A stretch of DNA of 64,000 bases from assembly GCA_020249925.1 (NCBI GenBank), contig JADCER010000005.1, positions 248,001 through 312,000 on the forward strand, written 5' to 3'. A model generated the notes under the pieces. That model did not search any database. It was given only the letters and a program-made list of their open reading frames with translations, and was not told where the DNA came from. A program made the position numbers and the translations under genes. Source of the DNA: Roseomonas sp. (GTDB taxonomy: Bacteria; Pseudomonadota; Alphaproteobacteria; Acetobacterales; Acetobacteraceae). Below are positions 1 through 8,728 of this stretch, piece after piece (position 1 is the first letter of the stretch; the number at the start of each line of letters is the position of its first letter).

Positions 1-1
1 G

Positions 2-745
2 GGGCATGACCTGACCTGGTCCATTGCCTATCGCACTTTTGATACATTATCGCGCGTGCTGTCGCCCTATCAGATCAATCCCTTTCCCATCAATTACAAT
101 CCGCTGCGCGATGCGCTGAACCAGAGCATTGATTTTGAGCGGCTGCGTGAGGAAACCAAGGCGCCGCGGCTGTTTGTTTCGGCCACCAATGTACGCACCG
201 GCAAGCCGCGCGTTTTCACGCGGCGGGAAATTGATGCAGAGGTGTTGCTGGCATCGGCCTGCCTGCCGCAGGTCTTCAAGGCAGTGGAGATTGAGGGCGA
301 ATCCTATTGGGATGGCGGCTACCTCGGCAATCCCGCGCTATGGCCGTTGTATGAACAGGGCGGGCCGCCCGATATCATGCTGATCCAATTGAACCCGCAA
401 GTGCGCGAAGAAATGCCGACAAGCGCTTCGGATATCGTCAATCGGCTGAATGAAATCACCTTCAATGGCAGCCTGATGGCGGAAATGCGCGCGATTGATT
501 TCGTGCAGCGCCTATTGGATGCGGGGCGGCTGGAGCAGCCGCGTTATCGGCGCCTGTTCATCCATTTGATCGAGGATGAGGATCGGCTCCGGTCCTTCAA
601 GCTTTCCACTAAATTCAATGGCGATTGGGAGTTTCTGTGCATGCTGCGCCAATTCGGGCGCGATGCGGCAGAGAAATGGTTGACCGATCATTTTGACAAG
701 CTCGGCCGCGAAAGCAGCGTGGATATTCGGGAACGCTTCCTGTGA
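2..745 (+). CDS. Patatin-like phospholipase, 5'-truncated by the window edge
   Basis: The reading frame is open from base 2, so the start lies outside the window. The visible part is about 247 codons. It carries the patatin Asp-Gly-Gly box (WDGGYLGN, near base 308-330) preceded by a typical ASACLPQVF stretch. The catalytic Ser of the GxSxG motif would lie upstream and cannot be seen. Members of this family are cytoplasmic or peripheral lipid acyl hydrolases using a Ser-Asp dyad; the substrate is unknown. The stop overlaps the GTG start of the next gene by 4 bases (GTGA), so the two are probably co-transcribed. Confidence 0.85.
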   Translation, partial: GHDLTWSIAYRTFDTLSRVLSPYQINPFPINYNPLRDALNQSIDFERLREETKAPRLFVSATNVRTGKPRVFTRREIDAEVLLASACLPQVFKAVEIEGESYWDGGYLGNPALWPLYEQGGPPDIMLIQLNPQVREEMPTSASDIVNRLNEITFNGSLMAEMRAIDFVQRLLDAGRLEQPRYRRLFIHLIEDEDRLRSFKLSTKFNGDWEFLCMLRQFGRDAAEKWLTDHFDKLGRESSVDIRERFL

Positions 746-1512
746 CGGCGAAGGATATCTGGGACGCCAAGGTCTATTTGCAGTTTGAGGATGAAAGGCT
801 GCGCCCCGCGCTTGATCTGATTGCGCGCATTCCGCATGAGGCACCGAAGCTGGTGGTGGATTTGGGTTGCGGCGCCGGCAATGCGCTGCCGGTGCTGGCT
901 GCGCGCTTTCCCGGCGCGCGGGTGATGGGTGTGGATGGCAGTGCGGCGATGCTCGTGAAGGCTGCGGCGGCGGGGTTCGAGACTGCGCAGGCGGAGATCA
1001 GCACCTGGAAGCCGGAAGCGCCTGCGGATGTGATCTTCAGTAATGCCGCGCTGCAATGGTTGGGTGGGCATGAGGCGCTATTTCCGCGTCTGTTGGAGTG
1101 CCTCGCCCCTGGTGGTGTGCTGGCCGTGCAAATGCCATCCATGCATGCGGCACCCTTGCGCGCGGAGCAGGACCGGATTGCGCGCGAAGGGCCCTGGGCT
1201 GAGGTCTTGCAGCGCGTGAAAACTGCGCCCGCTATTCTGACGCCTGGAGCCTATTACGCGCTGCTCGGCCCGCGTGTCACAAAACTTGAGATGTGGGTGA
1301 CGGAATATATCCATGTGCTGCGCGGCGAAGACCCGGTGGTGCGCTGGGCCATGGGTACGAGCCTACGGCCTTTTCTGGATGCTTTGGGGCCAGAGGGCAG
1401 CAAGGGTTTTTTGGCGGCCTATGCGGCGGCGATGCGTGATGCCTATCCGCCGGGGCCGGATGGGGCGGTGCTGCTGCCGTTTCGGCGGTTGTTTATTTTA
1501 GCGCGGAGGTAG
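742..1512 (+). CDS. tam: Trans-aconitate 2-methyltransferase
   Basis: A protein of 256 residues with a class I SAM-methyltransferase fold. Motif I is DLGCGAGN (residues 40-47), and the acidic motif II region GVDGS follows at about 63-67. The overall pattern (IWDAKVYLQFEDERLRPA at the N-terminus and the NAALQWLGGHEAL stretch) matches Tam, which methylates trans-aconitate formed spontaneously from cis-aconitate and relieves aconitase inhibition. The start is GTG at 742, overlapping the stop of the patatin gene. There is no signal peptide, so it is cytoplasmic. A related small-molecule methyltransferase remains possible. Confidence 0.85.
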   Translation: MTAKDIWDAKVYLQFEDERLRPALDLIARIPHEAPKLVVDLGCGAGNALPVLAARFPGARVMGVDGSAAMLVKAAAAGFETAQAEISTWKPEAPADVIFSNAALQWLGGHEALFPRLLECLAPGGVLAVQMPSMHAAPLRAEQDRIAREGPWAEVLQRVKTAPAILTPGAYYALLGPRVTKLEMWVTEYIHVLRGEDPVVRWAMGTSLRPFLDALGPEGSKGFLAAYAAAMRDAYPPGPDGAVLLPFRRLFILARR

Positions 1513-1627
1513 GGGGGCAGCGGAGGAGCTTATGCTGGAACCATCACCACACTCTCCGATCTGGTTGATCAAAGCCCAGGCCTGACAGGCGCTGCCAAAC
1601 CAGCAGAATGGCCCGCCAATTGCCGCC

Positions 1628-2363
1628 GGGCACCGCATTGCTGCGCTTGATCATGATGCCAAGGGCTTGGAGGCGTTGCTGGCGGCGCATGGTTCCCCCC
1701 GAATCTACGGGCCATTGCAGCGGATCTTTCGACGGCGCGGGGATGCGAAGCAGTTATGGCCGCCGCCATCTCCCATTTCGGCCGCTTAGAAGTGCTCGTG
1801 AACAATACGGGCATTGGCGTATCCAGCCTGCGCCCCGATGCGGAAACCCGACTGCCAAGCCTTGAAGAGTTCAGCGGACCAGTCTGGAATCGCTTAATGT
1901 CACGGCCCCGATGCTGCTGACGCGTGCGGCCGTGCCCATGATGCGTGCGGCCGGCTGCGGAAGGATTATCAATAACGCCACATCCTTCCGCACCATGCTG
2001 CGCGTATTGCCCTATGGCGCCACCAAAGCGGCGCTGGAGGCCAGCTCAGCAGTCTGGGCCGCGGAGTTGGCGGGCAGCGGCATCGCGGTGAATATGCTGA
2101 TCCCCGGCGGCCCCACTGATGCGCCCTTCATTGGCGCTGAGTCTGGCTGGGCCAGGGATGCGATGCTGAGGCCCAGCATCATGGGCTCACCCTTGGCCTG
2201 GCTTGTCTCCGACAAAGCGGGGAATTTCACGGGCTAGCGCATCATCGCAGCACGTTGGGACTGCAGCCTTACAGGTGCGGAAGCCGCAGCCAGGGCAGGC
2301 CGCGCGATTGGCTGGCCCGAGCTTGGCGCCGACGCGGTTTGGTTGACCACCAAAAATTCTTAG
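1628..2363 (+). pseudogene. Decayed short-chain dehydrogenase/reductase (SDR) gene
   Basis: Three forward frames read successively as one SDR. Frame 2 from 1628 gives a HRIAALDHDAKGLEAL stretch. Frame 1 from about 1711 gives AIAADLSTA and then the VLVNNTGIGVSS motif (NNAG-like). Frame 3 from about 1880 gives LNVTAPMLLTRAAVP, a YGATKAALE active-site motif (YxxxK retained), and a C-terminal GNFTG, then an in-frame TAG (2235-2237), then RIIAARWD and an IGWPELG ending at 2361-2363. The first shift lies near a run of six C (1695-1700). The N-terminal GxxxGxG region is not recognisable. At least two frameshifts plus one nonsense codon make a functional product very unlikely. Confidence 0.85.
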
Positions 2364-2866
2364 AGTTTCAATGTTACGGCGAACCCCTGTGCTTTATCAT
2401 TCCGATACATGAAAAAATAGACCCCACCGAAAATGGGCGCCTTTTGCGGCCGCGTCGCGCAGGCGGCAGCAAGTTGCGGCGCGATAGACATGACCGCCTT
2501 TTCGGCCGGCCTGATACGCACGCTGCCAGCGCAGGATTCTGCCCGCGTTGCCCGCGTGGCCAGTACCTCAAGAGTGAATGTTTCCGGATTGATGCAGGGG
2601 TGCGGGATCACTCTGGGCTGCTGGCAGCCTACACTAACGGCTAACAAGGCGATTGGTTTGTTGGCCATTCGCCGGAGAAGCTACAAGGCGAAGGCAATCC
2701 CTCCTGTTCAGGCGCCCTGGGTCGGTTCCGCATGCACCTGGCCAAAGCCAGGCCGGCCTGGGGCGAGGCATTCACCCGCTCACTTCACGCTTCCATCCTT
2801 GGCCAAAATCGCGCAGGCTCTTCCTCAGCCGATGTCGTTTCGGTCCAAGATTGGGAGGAAGAAAAC
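2364..2866. other. Intergenic region, no supported gene
   Basis: About 500 bases between the SDR pseudogene and the solute-receptor gene. Short open frames exist on both strands, but none has family motifs or a convincing Shine-Dalgarno site. The region probably holds the promoter of the downstream receptor gene, although I could not pick a convincing -35/-10 pair. It may also contain gene debris, given the decayed neighbour. Confidence 0.5.
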
Positions 2867-3832
2867 ATGCGTTTCACGCTTTTCCGCAGCCTTGGTCTAG
2901 GCTTGCTTATGATGGCCATCACAGCGGGGCTTGGCGCCCCCATGAAGGCGCGCGCGCAATCCGCTGTTGTTATTGTCACCAGCTTTGGTCCAGGTTCCGC
3001 TGCCGATATTGTTGCGCGGCTGATCGCCGCAGAATTCCAGCCCATGCTGGGGCAGCCCTTTGTAGTGAAAAATACAACTGGTGCCGCCGGTACCATCGCC
3101 GCCAATGAAGTGGTGCGCGCGCGGCCCGATGGCATGACGCTGCTTTTTACCCCGGTGGGGCCGATTGCCATTCAGCCGAGTTTCATGCGCAATGCCGGAT
3201 ATCGCGCAACTGATCTTGCGCCCATCTGCATGGTGAATCGTGCGCCGCTCATTATGATGACGCAGCCTGATTCCGGCATGCGGACCGTGGCCGATGTTGT
3301 TGCACGTGCCCGCGCCGCGCCAGCCCCCATGCCCTTTGCCAGCACCGGGCCTGGTACCACGCCGCATCTTTCCATGGTCACTTTCGCACGCATCGCCGGC
3401 GTGACATTGAACCACATCGCCTATCGCGGTCCTGGTGATGTCATGGTAGCGATGCGCACACGGGATATCGAGATTTTCAACGACCATCCGTCATCCGTAC
3501 GCGCCAATAATCTTCATCCTGTCGCGGTGCTGAATCCAGAGCGTGTGCCGGATTTTCCCGATGTGCCGACCATGCGCGAACAAGGTTTCGATGTGAATTT
3601 TGCCATCTGGCACGGTCTTTTTGCGCCGGCCAATACGCCGCCGGCCATCATCGCCCGTTACGAAACCGCATGTGAACGCGCGGTGGGCTCGGCCGCAATG
3701 CGTGAGGGCCATGAACGCATCCAAACGCCCATCACCTTCCAGAATGCGCGCGATTTCGGTGCAACTGTCATGCGGGATTCTGATTCCTTCCGCCGCATCA
3801 TTGAGGAGAATAATCTGCGGCAGGCGGAGTAA
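2867..3832 (+). CDS. Tripartite tricarboxylate transporter (TTT/Bug family) substrate-binding protein
   Basis: A 321-residue periplasmic receptor. Residues 1 to about 29 form a signal peptide ending near ARAQ. The mature part starts with the Bug-family pattern (GPGSAADIVARLIA, then VKNTTGAAGTIAANEVVRARPDG), followed by TPHLSMVTFARIAG and the HIAYRGPGDVM signature. Family members bind carboxylates and pass them to TctAB permeases or signal on their own. No tctA or tctB lies nearby, so this is an orphan receptor, as is common for Bug proteins. I chose ATG 2867 because GGGAGGAA (2853-2860) sits just upstream; the open frame extends further 5' but lacks a site. The substrate is unknown. Confidence 0.9.
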   Translation: MRFTLFRSLGLGLLMMAITAGLGAPMKARAQSAVVIVTSFGPGSAADIVARLIAAEFQPMLGQPFVVKNTTGAAGTIAANEVVRARPDGMTLLFTPVGPIAIQPSFMRNAGYRATDLAPICMVNRAPLIMMTQPDSGMRTVADVVARARAAPAPMPFASTGPGTTPHLSMVTFARIAGVTLNHIAYRGPGDVMVAMRTRDIEIFNDHPSSVRANNLHPVAVLNPERVPDFPDVPTMREQGFDVNFAIWHGLFAPANTPPAIIARYETACERAVGSAAMREGHERIQTPITFQNARDFGATVMRDSDSFRRIIEENNLRQAE

Positions 3833-3848
3833 CGGCGCCTTCGGCACA

Positions 3849-3870
3849 AGACTTCCCTGCGCGGAAGTCT
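3849..3870 (+). terminator. Possible terminator hairpin after the TTT receptor gene
   Basis: Eight-base arms AGACTTCC (3849-3856) and GGAAGTCT (3863-3870) pair perfectly around a 6-base loop, starting 17 bases after the stop codon. No T-run follows, so it may only be a 3' stabilising hairpin. Confidence 0.45.
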
Positions 3871-3890
3871 CCCATTCGTGCATGTTCAAG

Positions 3891-3908
3891 CCAAGTGGTA
3901 TCACTTGG
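3891..3908. promoter_or_regulatory. Perfect inverted repeat, candidate operator
   Basis: CCAAGTG (3891-3897) and CACTTGG (3902-3908) form perfect 7-base arms separated by GTAT. The size and symmetry suit a dimeric regulator, but no regulator gene lies next to it. It could equally be part of the intergenic repeat that follows. Confidence 0.35.
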
Positions 3909-3934
3909 GGGCGGAGCGAATGCGATCAAATGAA

Positions 3935-3985
3935 GGCTTGGAGCCTATCCCATGGCCGCATATGAAACGGGAAAAGCTCCAAGCC
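3935..3985. repeat. Inverted repeat with 10-base arms, possible dispersed intergenic element
   Basis: GGCTTGGAGC (3935-3944) pairs with GCTCCAAGCC (3976-3985) across a 31-base loop. The arms are perfect. Only one copy occurs in this window, so its repeat nature is a guess based on its structure and non-coding location. Confidence 0.4.
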
Positions 3986-4354
3986 GGGCGGGTATGCTCC
4001 GCAAGCTTGAGCATGGGCGGGCGCATGTTGAAGATGGCGGCCGTTTGGCATGCGCCCGATAAAGCGGCACCAGGTGCTGGCCAAGCCGGCACCCGGCCGA
4101 TCCGTGGCAGTCCAGGTGGAAAGCCCTGATCCCCAGCCGATTGTAAGGCGCATCCCAGCACCGGGGGACCGGGCTTAGCACCGCTGGCAATCTTTGCTCT
4201 TGACGAAAGGCCTAGGCGCCCCGCAACCTTCCCATGTCAAAGACCGAAAGCCGGCCAAGATCGGTTCGGCCGCCGAGACGCAATGAACAAGGGCGGTGTC
4301 TGGTGGTTCAGGCTGCCAGGAACACCCCGGACGTCCATGAGGGAGGACCTGAAG

Positions 4355-5635
4355 ATGAATTGGACCAAGCGATCATTATTGGGGTTGGCGGGCGCCTTTG
4401 CCCTTTCCTGGGGGCTGAGCGCCCCGGCAGCGGCGCAGCAGCAGCCGCCCATTCGCATCGGCATTCTGGTTGCCCTGGAAGGCGCCTTTGCCGCGGGCGG
4501 GCGCGATGCCGTACGCAATGTGGAATTGGCACTGCGTCAGGTGAATCATACCGTCGCCGGCCGGCGCATCGAAACCATCGTGGCGCCCACGGATACCCGC
4601 CCCGATACGGCCGTGCGTCAGGCGCGCAAGCTGATCGAACAGGATCGCGTGGATTTCATCATTGGCCCGCTTTCCGGTTCGGAAGGTATCGCCATTCGTG
4701 ACTACGCCAAAACAATCCCCGATCGTACCATCATCAATGGCATTTCCGGTGCGCTGGAAATGACCTGGGTTGACCCCGCGCCGAATGTCTTCCGCTTCAA
4801 CCTGGACGGCGCGCAATGGGGCAGCGGGCTTGGCACCTATGTGGTGCGCAACAAGGGCTGGCGCCGCATCGCGACTGTCTCCGCGGATTATTCCTTCGGC
4901 TATACCAATTTCCTTGGCTTCGCCGTTGATTTCTGCCGCGCCGGCGGCACGATTGTGCAGCGTTTTTGGGTGCCGCTGGGTGCTGCTGATTTCGGCGGCG
5001 TCATTGCGCAATTGCCGGATAATGTGGATGCCATCTATCTCGGCATGGGTGGCACGGATGCGATCAACTTCCTCAATCAATGGCAGCAGGCCGGTGCCGG
5101 CACGCGGTTGATCGGCGGTACCATCATGGCCGACCAGACCGTGCTTTCCGCCCGCGGTCGCGCCAAGGATGCGCTGATCGGCACGCCCACTTCCGGCCCG
5201 CTTGCGGAAGATAATCCCGATCCAGCCTGGCAGAATTACGTGCGGCTCTATCGCGAAGCCTTCCCTGCGAATGAGCGTTTCAATAGCCCATCGCTCTTCG
5301 GCGTTGGCTATTTCATCGCGACTTCCGCCGCCATTGCTGGGCTGAACGCGGTTAATGGTGATCTGAGCGACGGTCAGCGTCGGTTCAATGCGGCGCTTTC
5401 CTCGCTCAAGCTGGCCACACCACTTGGTGAGGTGAGCCTGAATGAGAACCGTCAGGCAACGGGCACGGTATTCGTGAACGAAGTTGCGGAAGGCCCGGGG
5501 GGCACCTTGGTGAACCGCATGGTGGCGCGCGTGGATGGGGTGAACCAGACCCTAGGCATGACCGCCGAGCAGTTCCGTGCGATGGGCCTGCCTTCCCGCA
5601 CCAACCCTGATTGCCGCGCCTTGGGCGGGGGCTGA
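4355..5635 (+). CDS. Branched-chain amino acid-type ABC transporter substrate-binding protein
   Basis: A 426-residue type I periplasmic binding protein. A signal peptide (about residues 1-28, ending SAPAAAQ) precedes the PIRIGILVALEGAFAAGGRDAVRNVELAL start typical of LivK-like proteins. FIIGPLSGSEGIAIRDYA follows at the ligand hinge. It delivers ligand to the LivHM permease encoded next. The context (molybdenum hydroxylase and hydrolases) argues for a non-amino-acid ligand, perhaps aromatic, heterocyclic or carboxylate; this is inference. ATG 4355 is preceded by GGGAGGA (4341-4347); an upstream extension of the frame to 4283 lacks a site. A strong hairpin directly follows the gene. Confidence 0.92.
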   Translation: MNWTKRSLLGLAGAFALSWGLSAPAAAQQQPPIRIGILVALEGAFAAGGRDAVRNVELALRQVNHTVAGRRIETIVAPTDTRPDTAVRQARKLIEQDRVDFIIGPLSGSEGIAIRDYAKTIPDRTIINGISGALEMTWVDPAPNVFRFNLDGAQWGSGLGTYVVRNKGWRRIATVSADYSFGYTNFLGFAVDFCRAGGTIVQRFWVPLGAADFGGVIAQLPDNVDAIYLGMGGTDAINFLNQWQQAGAGTRLIGGTIMADQTVLSARGRAKDALIGTPTSGPLAEDNPDPAWQNYVRLYREAFPANERFNSPSLFGVGYFIATSAAIAGLNAVNGDLSDGQRRFNAALSSLKLATPLGEVSLNENRQATGTVFVNEVAEGPGGTLVNRMVARVDGVNQTLGMTAEQFRAMGLPSRTNPDCRALGGG

Positions 5636-5652
5636 TCCAAGATGATGGCAGC

Positions 5653-5686
5653 GTGACTCCGGCGAAACTTTTTTCGCCGGAGTCAC
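5653..5686 (+). promoter_or_regulatory. Strong intra-operon hairpin between receptor and permease genes
   Basis: Perfect 15-base arms (5653-5667 and 5672-5686) with a 4-base loop CTTT start 17 bases after the stop codon of the receptor gene. The stem has a GC-rich base and an AAA/TTT top. No trailing T-run is present, so it is more likely an mRNA-stabilising or attenuating element that raises the receptor:permease ratio than a full terminator. Confidence 0.7.
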
Positions 5687-5815
5687 GGTTGGCCTTATCG
5701 CTTCTGGCCTAAGCCCCATGCCCGCTTCCAGCCGCCACTCCTGTGCGGTTGGAACAAGGATTTGGGGGCTTGTGCCGCGGCCCTGCCTTTCCCAGCGCAT
5801 CATGATGGAGCAGCC

Positions 5816-6829
5816 ATGACAGAATTCACGCGACGCCATCCGCTTTGGTCGCTGATCATTGTCGTGCTGGTGGCGCTGCTGCTCTGGCTTATTCTTGCGC
5901 CATGGACACCGGGTGTGGAGGCGGTGCTGGGGCGCAAACGTGTTTTTCTGAATGCGATCTTTGGGGGACTGACGCTTGGCGCGCTGTATTTCCTGGTCGG
6001 TTCCGGCTTCACGCTGATTTTCGGACTGATGCGCAATGTCAATCTTGCGCATGGGTCACTTTATTTGCTCGGCGGCTATATCGGCTATGTCGTCTCCAAC
6101 GTGACAGGGGAATGGTGGATCACGCTGCCGGTGGTCTTTATTGTAGTCGCCTTGCTAGGCCTATTGCTGCAGCACCAGGTGTTTCGCCGCATGGAAGGGC
6201 AGGAACTGCGCCAGACCATGGTGACGATTGGCCTTTCGGTGGTGCTGGCTGATCTGATGCTTTGGGTTTGGGGCGGGCAATCCTATACGCTGCAAACCCC
6301 GCAATGGCTGACGGGGCCAGCAACCTTGCCAATTGTTGTGGGTACGGATCGCAGCGGCAATCCGGTCTATATGCGCTTTCCGCAGGTACGCATTGCCATC
6401 CTGGTCATGGCTATCATCATTGGCGTCGGGATGTGGCTGGTGCTCAATCGCACACGTCTTGGCATGTTGATCCGTGCAGGCGTTGATGACCGTGAAATGC
6501 TGACAGCATCCGGTGTGCGCATCCATTATGTCTTCCTCGCCGTCTTCGGTTTCGGCGCGGGGCTTGCGGGCATAGCGGGCGTTGTTGGGGGCACTTTCCA
6601 ATCCCTTGCCCCGGGTGAGGATACGCGATTCCTATTGGCAAGCCTTGTCGTGGTGATTGTGGGCGGCATGGGGTCCATACCCGGTGCGGCGCTTGGCGCG
6701 CTCATTATCGGGTTGGTTGAACAAATCGGGCTTGTCTATGCGCCAACCTATTCCGTCGTATTCACATTTCTGATCATGGCCCTGGTGCTGGCATTCCGCC
6801 CGCAGGGCTTGATGGGAAGCAACCGATGA
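5816..6829 (+). CDS. LivH-type ABC transporter permease
   Basis: A 337-residue polytopic membrane protein. After a first hydrophobic segment (about residues 11-28) comes the family pattern NAIFGGLTLGALYFLVGSG with GLMRNVNLAHG, then repeated hydrophobic segments, the GMLIRAGVDDREMLTASGV cytoplasmic coupling loop, and the LLASLVVVIVGGMGSIPGAALGALIIG signature. It forms the membrane channel together with the LivM-type protein encoded next. ATG 5816 has GGAG (5807-5810) five bases upstream; the frame is open from 5762 but that start has no site. The N-terminal extra transmembrane segment is somewhat longer than in E. coli LivH. Confidence 0.92.
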   Translation: MTEFTRRHPLWSLIIVVLVALLLWLILAPWTPGVEAVLGRKRVFLNAIFGGLTLGALYFLVGSGFTLIFGLMRNVNLAHGSLYLLGGYIGYVVSNVTGEWWITLPVVFIVVALLGLLLQHQVFRRMEGQELRQTMVTIGLSVVLADLMLWVWGGQSYTLQTPQWLTGPATLPIVVGTDRSGNPVYMRFPQVRIAILVMAIIIGVGMWLVLNRTRLGMLIRAGVDDREMLTASGVRIHYVFLAVFGFGAGLAGIAGVVGGTFQSLAPGEDTRFLLASLVVVIVGGMGSIPGAALGALIIGLVEQIGLVYAPTYSVVFTFLIMALVLAFRPQGLMGSNR

Positions 6830-6842
6830 AGGGGCGGGCGCC

Positions 6843-7922
6843 ATGGCGGTGAATGACGCGCCGCGCTCAGGCGGCCTGGATGCTCCTTTGCTAGGCAGCG
6901 GTTTTGGTCGCGTGCCGGCGGCCTATTGGGCGATTGGCTTCATCCTGCTGATCATGCCTGTATTCGCCGGTAATTTCTGGCTGTTTCAGATTTTCGGTTG
7001 GTCCTTTTGTCTTGGCATCATTGCGCTGTCGCTGATGTTCCTGGCCGGCTATGGCGGCATGGTCAGCCTGGTGCAGATGACCGTTGCGGCATTGGCTGGA
7101 TATGCGGTCGCCATCCTTGGCACTTCGGGCGTGCAGCAGATCAGCCTTGGCATGCCCTGGTGGCTGTACATTCCCTTGGCAATCATCATCGCGGCGGTTT
7201 TCGCAACCCTGGTCGGCGCGCTGGCGGTGCGGACCGAGGGCATTTACACCATCATGATCACGCTGGCGATTGCCAGTGCCTTCTTCTATTTCACACGCCA
7301 GAACTACGATATCTTCAACGGCTATAATGGCTTCAACTTTGTCGTACCGCCGCGCCTTTTTGGCGTGGATTGGCGCCAGCCAACCGCGTTCTATTATCTG
7401 AGCCTTGTCATGGCGGCGCTATGCTATTTGGCCGTTCTTTATGTTGCGCGCTCACCCTTCGGCTTGGCCCTGCAAGGGGTCCGCGATAATCCGCGGCGCA
7501 TGGCAGCCATGGGCTTCAATGTCACTGCGCATCGCATCGCCGCTTACACGTTTTCCGGTGTGATTGCAGCGATTGGTGGCATTCTGTTGGTGTGGCAAAA
7601 CACGCAGGTAGCGCCCTTTACCGCCGGCATTCCCGCGGTGATTGATATTCTGATCATCGCGGTGATTGGTGGCATAAGGCGCCCCATCGGCCCCTTTGTG
7701 GGTGCCTTCATCTATGTGCTGCTAAGCACCTTCAGCCCCGATGTGCTTTCAAGCTTTGGTCTTTCAACGGAACGCTTCAAGCTGATTGTCGGGCTTGGCT
7801 TCCTGGCCGTGGTCTTCTTTTCCCCTGATGGCGCCTTGGGTCTTTGGGATCGTTGGCGCGAAAGGCAGCGCAAGAATCTCGACCCACTGACGGGGCGGCC
7901 AAAAGCGGCGGGGGCCGCATGA
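6843..7922 (+). CDS. LivM-type ABC transporter permease
   Basis: A 359-residue membrane protein, partner of the LivH-type permease. Family features include LMFLAGYGGMVSLVQMTVAALAGYAVA, VRTEGIYTIMITLAIASAF, the coupling-helix region SPFGLALQGVRDNPRRMAAMGFNV, and VIDILIIAVIGGIRRPIGPFVGA. About eight to ten hydrophobic segments are visible. A C-terminal tail with DRWRERQRKNLDP is cytoplasmic by charge. It starts 13 bases after livH-like and overlaps the next gene by ATGA, so translation is probably coupled. Confidence 0.92.
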   Translation: MAVNDAPRSGGLDAPLLGSGFGRVPAAYWAIGFILLIMPVFAGNFWLFQIFGWSFCLGIIALSLMFLAGYGGMVSLVQMTVAALAGYAVAILGTSGVQQISLGMPWWLYIPLAIIIAAVFATLVGALAVRTEGIYTIMITLAIASAFFYFTRQNYDIFNGYNGFNFVVPPRLFGVDWRQPTAFYYLSLVMAALCYLAVLYVARSPFGLALQGVRDNPRRMAAMGFNVTAHRIAAYTFSGVIAAIGGILLVWQNTQVAPFTAGIPAVIDILIIAVIGGIRRPIGPFVGAFIYVLLSTFSPDVLSSFGLSTERFKLIVGLGFLAVVFFSPDGALGLWDRWRERQRKNLDPLTGRPKAAGAA

Positions 7923-8728
7923 ATATCGCAGCGCCCAACCCGCCCTTGATCGAACGCATCGGCGCTGCCGGTGCGGGCAATGCGCTGGAACTGCGCGGTG
8001 TCACCAAGCTTTTTGGCGCACTTTCTGCGATTGCTGATATCACCATGACCGTGGAAGCGGGTGAAAGACGCGCGGTGCTCGGATCAAATGGTGCGGGCAA
8101 GACCACCTTGTTCAATTGCGTCACGGGCGATTTCCTGCCGAGTTCCGGTACCATCCGTTTGTTTGGTGAGGATGTGACGGAGTTTCCCGCGCATGAACGC
8201 ATCCGGCGCGGCCTTCGGCGTACCTATCAGATCTCCTTGCTTTTCGGCGGCCTCAGCGTTGCCGATAATGTCTATCTGGCGTGCCGCGGTGTCAGCCGCA
8301 ATCGCTTTTCCCTGCTGCGGCCACGGCGCGGGGACCCATTATTGACACGCTGTGAGGAATTGATCGAAGCCGTACACCTGACCGAGGTGCGGCAAAAGCT
8401 GGTGAGTGAATTGAGCTATGGCCAGCAGCGCCAGCTTGAAATCGCGCTTGCCCTTGCTGGCGCGCCGCGGCTTATTCTGTTTGATGAACCCGCTGCCGGG
8501 CTTTCACCAACCGAACGGGCGGAACTCATCGCAATCCTCACCAACATGCCGCCGCATATCGGCTTCATCATCATCGAACATGACATGGATGTTGCGCTGC
8601 GCGTCGCTCAGCGTGTGACCATGATGCATAATGGCCGCGTCTTCAAGGAAGGCACGCCTGCGGAGATCGAGGAAGATCCGCAAGTGCAGGAACTCTATCT
8701 TGGGGATGGCCGCCATGCGCATGCCTGA
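7919..8728 (+). CDS. LivG-type ABC transporter ATP-binding protein
   Basis: A 269-residue ATPase. The Walker A is GSNGAGKTT, the signature is LSYGQQRQLEIALALA, Walker B is LILFDEPAAGLSP, and the H-loop is IIEHDMDV. The BPD-type C-terminus (GTPAEIEEDPQVQELYLG) is typical of LivG. It energises import by the LivHM-type permease together with the second ATPase, which here is part of a fusion protein. The start ATG overlaps the upstream stop (ATGA at 7919-7922). Confidence 0.92.
   Translation: MNIAAPNPPLIERIGAAGAGNALELRGVTKLFGALSAIADITMTVEAGERRAVLGSNGAGKTTLFNCVTGDFLPSSGTIRLFGEDVTEFPAHERIRRGLRRTYQISLLFGGLSVADNVYLACRGVSRNRFSLLRPRRGDPLLTRCEELIEAVHLTEVRQKLVSELSYGQQRQLEIALALAGAPRLILFDEPAAGLSPTERAELIAILTNMPPHIGFIIIEHDMDVALRVAQRVTMMHNGRVFKEGTPAEIEEDPQVQELYLGDGRHAHA

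Larger units (their letters stand above)
3833..4354. other. Intergenic region rich in inverted repeats
   Basis: This stretch of about 520 bases has no supported gene. It contains three clear inverted repeats (listed separately: 3849-3870, 3891-3908 and 3935-3985). Open frames on the minus strand (for example near 3901-4161) have no ribosome-binding site or known motif. The region separates the TTT receptor from the ABC operon, so it should hold a terminator for the first and a promoter for the second. Confidence 0.5.

Noticed and set aside
2433-2900. Plus-strand open frame of 155 codons before the TTT receptor, and the minus-strand frame 2360-2668
   Set aside because: No motifs, overlaps the receptor's signal-peptide region, no Shine-Dalgarno site.
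3901-4161. Minus-strand open frame of 86 codons in the intergenic region
   Set aside because: It spans the inverted repeats, has no ribosome site and no recognisable family; several overlapping frames are equally open.
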